Of a DNA stretch of 5,959 nt, positions 4,601 through 5,959 are shown piece by piece (within the stretch, counting starts at the first letter, position 1; every line of letters begins with the position of its first letter). The notes under the pieces are model-generated. The model was given only the letters and a program-made list of their open reading frames with translations. It did not search any database and was not told the DNA's origin. The position numbers and the translations under genes were made by a program. Origin of the DNA: Pseudomonadota bacterium (GTDB lineage Bacteria; Pseudomonadota; Gammaproteobacteria; Burkholderiales; Burkholderiaceae_C); NCBI GenBank assembly GCA_021798395.1, contig JAJZHS010000168.1:1-5959 (forward strand). Direction: 5' to 3'.

Positions 4601-5959
4601 GCCAGTCTGTCGTTGAGGTAGTGCAGCGACGCCGCGGTCTCGGCGCTCAAGTCGGCGACCGAGCGTTCCAGCAGCGCGCGTTCGATGCGCGCGGCGAGGG
4701 TCTTGCCGAGCTCGACGCCCCACTGGTCGAAGGGATTGATGCCGTACAGCCAGCCCTCGACCACGGTGCGGTGTTCGTACAGCGCGAGCAGCGCGCCGAG
4801 GTGGCGGGCGTCGAGGCGCTCCATCCAGATGAAGGTCGAAGGCCGTCCGCCCGGGCACGCGCGGTGGTGCGCCGCGGCGGCAGCAGCGGCCGCGTCCAGC
4901 CCGGCGGCGGCCAGCTCGGCCTGCCAGCTCGACGCGTCCTTGCCGTGCCACAGCGCGTCGGCCTGGCCCAGCGCATTGGCCAGCAGCGCGCGGTGCTTGG
5001 TCGGGTGGCCGTGCCACGGCCGCGCCACGGCGACGATTTCGTGGAACACGGGAACCGCGGCCTGGTGCAGCAGCTGGAAGTAGGTGTGCTGCACCGGGGT
5101 GCCCACCCCGCTGATCACCGCCGGGCCGCTGACGGCCACCGGTTGCAGGCCGTCGTCGCTGGTGCTCTTGCCCAGCGACTCCATCAGCAGCTGCTGCAGG
5201 TACAACGGCATGTGCGCGAAAGCGTCGCCGTACAGCCCGATCGACAGCAGCGGCAGGCCGAAACGCATGCGGTAGGCGTGCGACAGCCCGGCCAGCAGCC
5301 CGGGGGCGCTGGCCGTCAGCGGGGTGTCGACGAAGTGCGCGTCCATCGCCGCGGCTCCGGCGTGCAACTGCGCGACGGTATCGCGGCCGAACGCCAGCAG
5401 CAGCGCACAGCCGTGCGCGCTCCACAGCGAAAAGCGCCCGCCGATCTCGGGCAGCGAACGGAACACCTGCTGCGGCTGCAGGCCGAAGCGCTGCAGCGCC
5501 GCGTCGGGGTTGGCGGTCAGCGCCACGACCCGCGCGCGCGCGGCGTCGGCGCCGATGGCCTGGCCGAGCCAGCGCAGCACCGAGTCGGCGTTGCGCATGA
5601 CCTCCTGGGTGCGGAAGGACTTGCTGTTGACCAGCACCCAGGTGCGCGCCGGATCGGCCGCGGCCAGCGCGGCGTCGAGCGTGGCGCCGTCGAGGTTGGC
5701 CACCCAATGGATGGCGCAGCGCGGGCGCTGCAGTACCGACAGCGCGGTGTGCAGCGCCAGGATCGGGGTTTCCGAGCCGCCGGCGCCCAGGTGGATGATC
5801 TCGATCGGGCCGTGCGTGCGCAGCAGCGCGTCGGCCCAGTCGGCCATGCGCGCGTGCTCGGCGTGCAGCAGCGCGGCGGCGTCGCGCGCGGCGGCGTCGC
5901 GCCCCTGCGCGCCCAGGCGCGCGAGCATGTGCCAGGCCGGGCGGCCTTCGCTGCCGTTG
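4597..5959 (-). CDS. pgi: Glucose-6-phosphate isomerase, N-terminus outside window
   Basis: Pgi interconverts glucose-6-phosphate and fructose-6-phosphate in glycolysis and gluconeogenesis. About 453 residues are present and the frame runs off the right edge. The edge-proximal NGSEGRPAWH matches the NxTExRxxLH segment of the family, so the ATG at 5928 is internal and roughly 50-90 residues are missing. Counting from that ATG, SKSFRTQE (102-109), IGGRFSLWSA (162-171), LQQLLMESLGK (244-254, catalytic Glu250), VQHTYFQLLHQ (279-289, catalytic His281) and INPFDQWGVELGK (397-409, Lys409) keep the known active-site residues. The usually invariant GIGGSDLGP reads GAGGSETPI (48-56), and the DWVGGR segment reads PEIGGR. 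A run of eight alanines lies at 346-353. It is thus a divergent but probably active isomerase. Its TGA (4597-4599) overlaps the lysS start. A dual phosphoglucose/phosphomannose isomerase is less likely, given the DQWGVELGK signature. Confidence 0.92.
   Translation of the reverse strand, partial: NGSEGRPAWHMLARLGAQGRDAAARDAAALLHAEHARMADWADALLRTHGPIEIIHLGAGGSETPILALHTALSVLQRPRCAIHWVANLDGATLDAALAAADPARTWVLVNSKSFRTQEVMRNADSVLRWLGQAIGADAARARVVALTANPDAALQRFGLQPQQVFRSLPEIGGRFSLWSAHGCALLLAFGRDTVAQLHAGAAAMDAHFVDTPLTASAPGLLAGLSHAYRMRFGLPLLSIGLYGDAFAHMPLYLQQLLMESLGKSTSDDGLQPVAVSGPAVISGVGTPVQHTYFQLLHQAAVPVFHEIVAVARPWHGHPTKHRALLANALGQADALWHGKDASSWQAELAAAGLDAAAAAAAAHHRACPGGRPSTFIWMERLDARHLGALLALYEHRTVVEGWLYGINPFDQWGVELGKTLAARIERALLERSVADLSAETAASLHYLNDRLA

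Noticed and set aside
3071..4621. Rightward open frame of 516 codons spanning lysS
   Set aside because: It mirrors lysS on the opposite strand almost end to end and shows no motif of its own, so it is a shadow of a conserved gene.
4860..4900. GCC/GCG-rich stretch that looks like a trinucleotide repeat
   Set aside because: It encodes the run of eight alanines in a variable loop of Pgi using mixed alanine codons. It is not a perfect tandem repeat, so it is read as ordinary coding sequence.
4601..5707. In-frame upstream extension of lysS through pgi, which would suggest an 869-residue fusion
   Set aside because: The extension is low-complexity Arg/Ala sequence in the wrong frame of pgi. LysS starts normally at MTELD, and the ATGA overlap explains the junction.

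Overview
The window is GC-rich chromosomal DNA that is almost wholly coding. It most likely comes from a high-GC betaproteobacterium: the lysyl-tRNA synthetase and the OlsB-type acyltransferase resemble, from memory, betaproteobacterial (Burkholderia-like) proteins. A gammaproteobacterial source such as Xanthomonadales cannot be excluded without a search. I see no mobile element, tRNA, rRNA, CRISPR array or sign of recent transfer.

Layout. At the left edge, the C-terminal 294 residues of an exopolyphosphatase (Ppx) read rightward and end at 887. All other genes read leftward. From the right edge these are: a 5'-truncated, somewhat divergent glucose-6-phosphate isomerase (Pgi, 4597-5959); lysyl-tRNA synthetase (LysS, 3098-4600); a spermidine-synthase-like methyltransferase-fold protein (2343-3101); a SixA-type histidine phosphatase (1794-2267); and an OlsB-type GNAT N-acyltransferase (918-1694). 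The last converges on ppx across a 30-bp gap. The pgi/lysS and lysS/speE-like junctions are 4-bp stop/start overlaps (ATGA and GTGA), so these three genes look like one translationally coupled operon. sixA and olsB each have a short leader (75 and 99 bp) of their own.

Regulation. Both leaders carry the same -10-like octamer (CTACAGTG on the minus strand). Both also carry 7-bp direct repeats resembling the PhoB half-site CTGTCAY. In front of olsB there are four such units on an exact 11-bp period, the last ending 10 nt before the -10. In front of sixA there are two units in the same register, again 10 nt before the -10. This is the geometry of E. coli Pho promoters.

How the genes fit together. 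Ppx degrades polyphosphate. OlsB-type enzymes start synthesis of phosphorus-free ornithine lipids, a known phosphate-starvation response in some bacteria. SixA removes phosphate from phosphohistidine. The left half of the window therefore reads as a phosphate-economy cluster with candidate PhoB control, next to a housekeeping operon. The PhoB link is inferred from motif geometry only.
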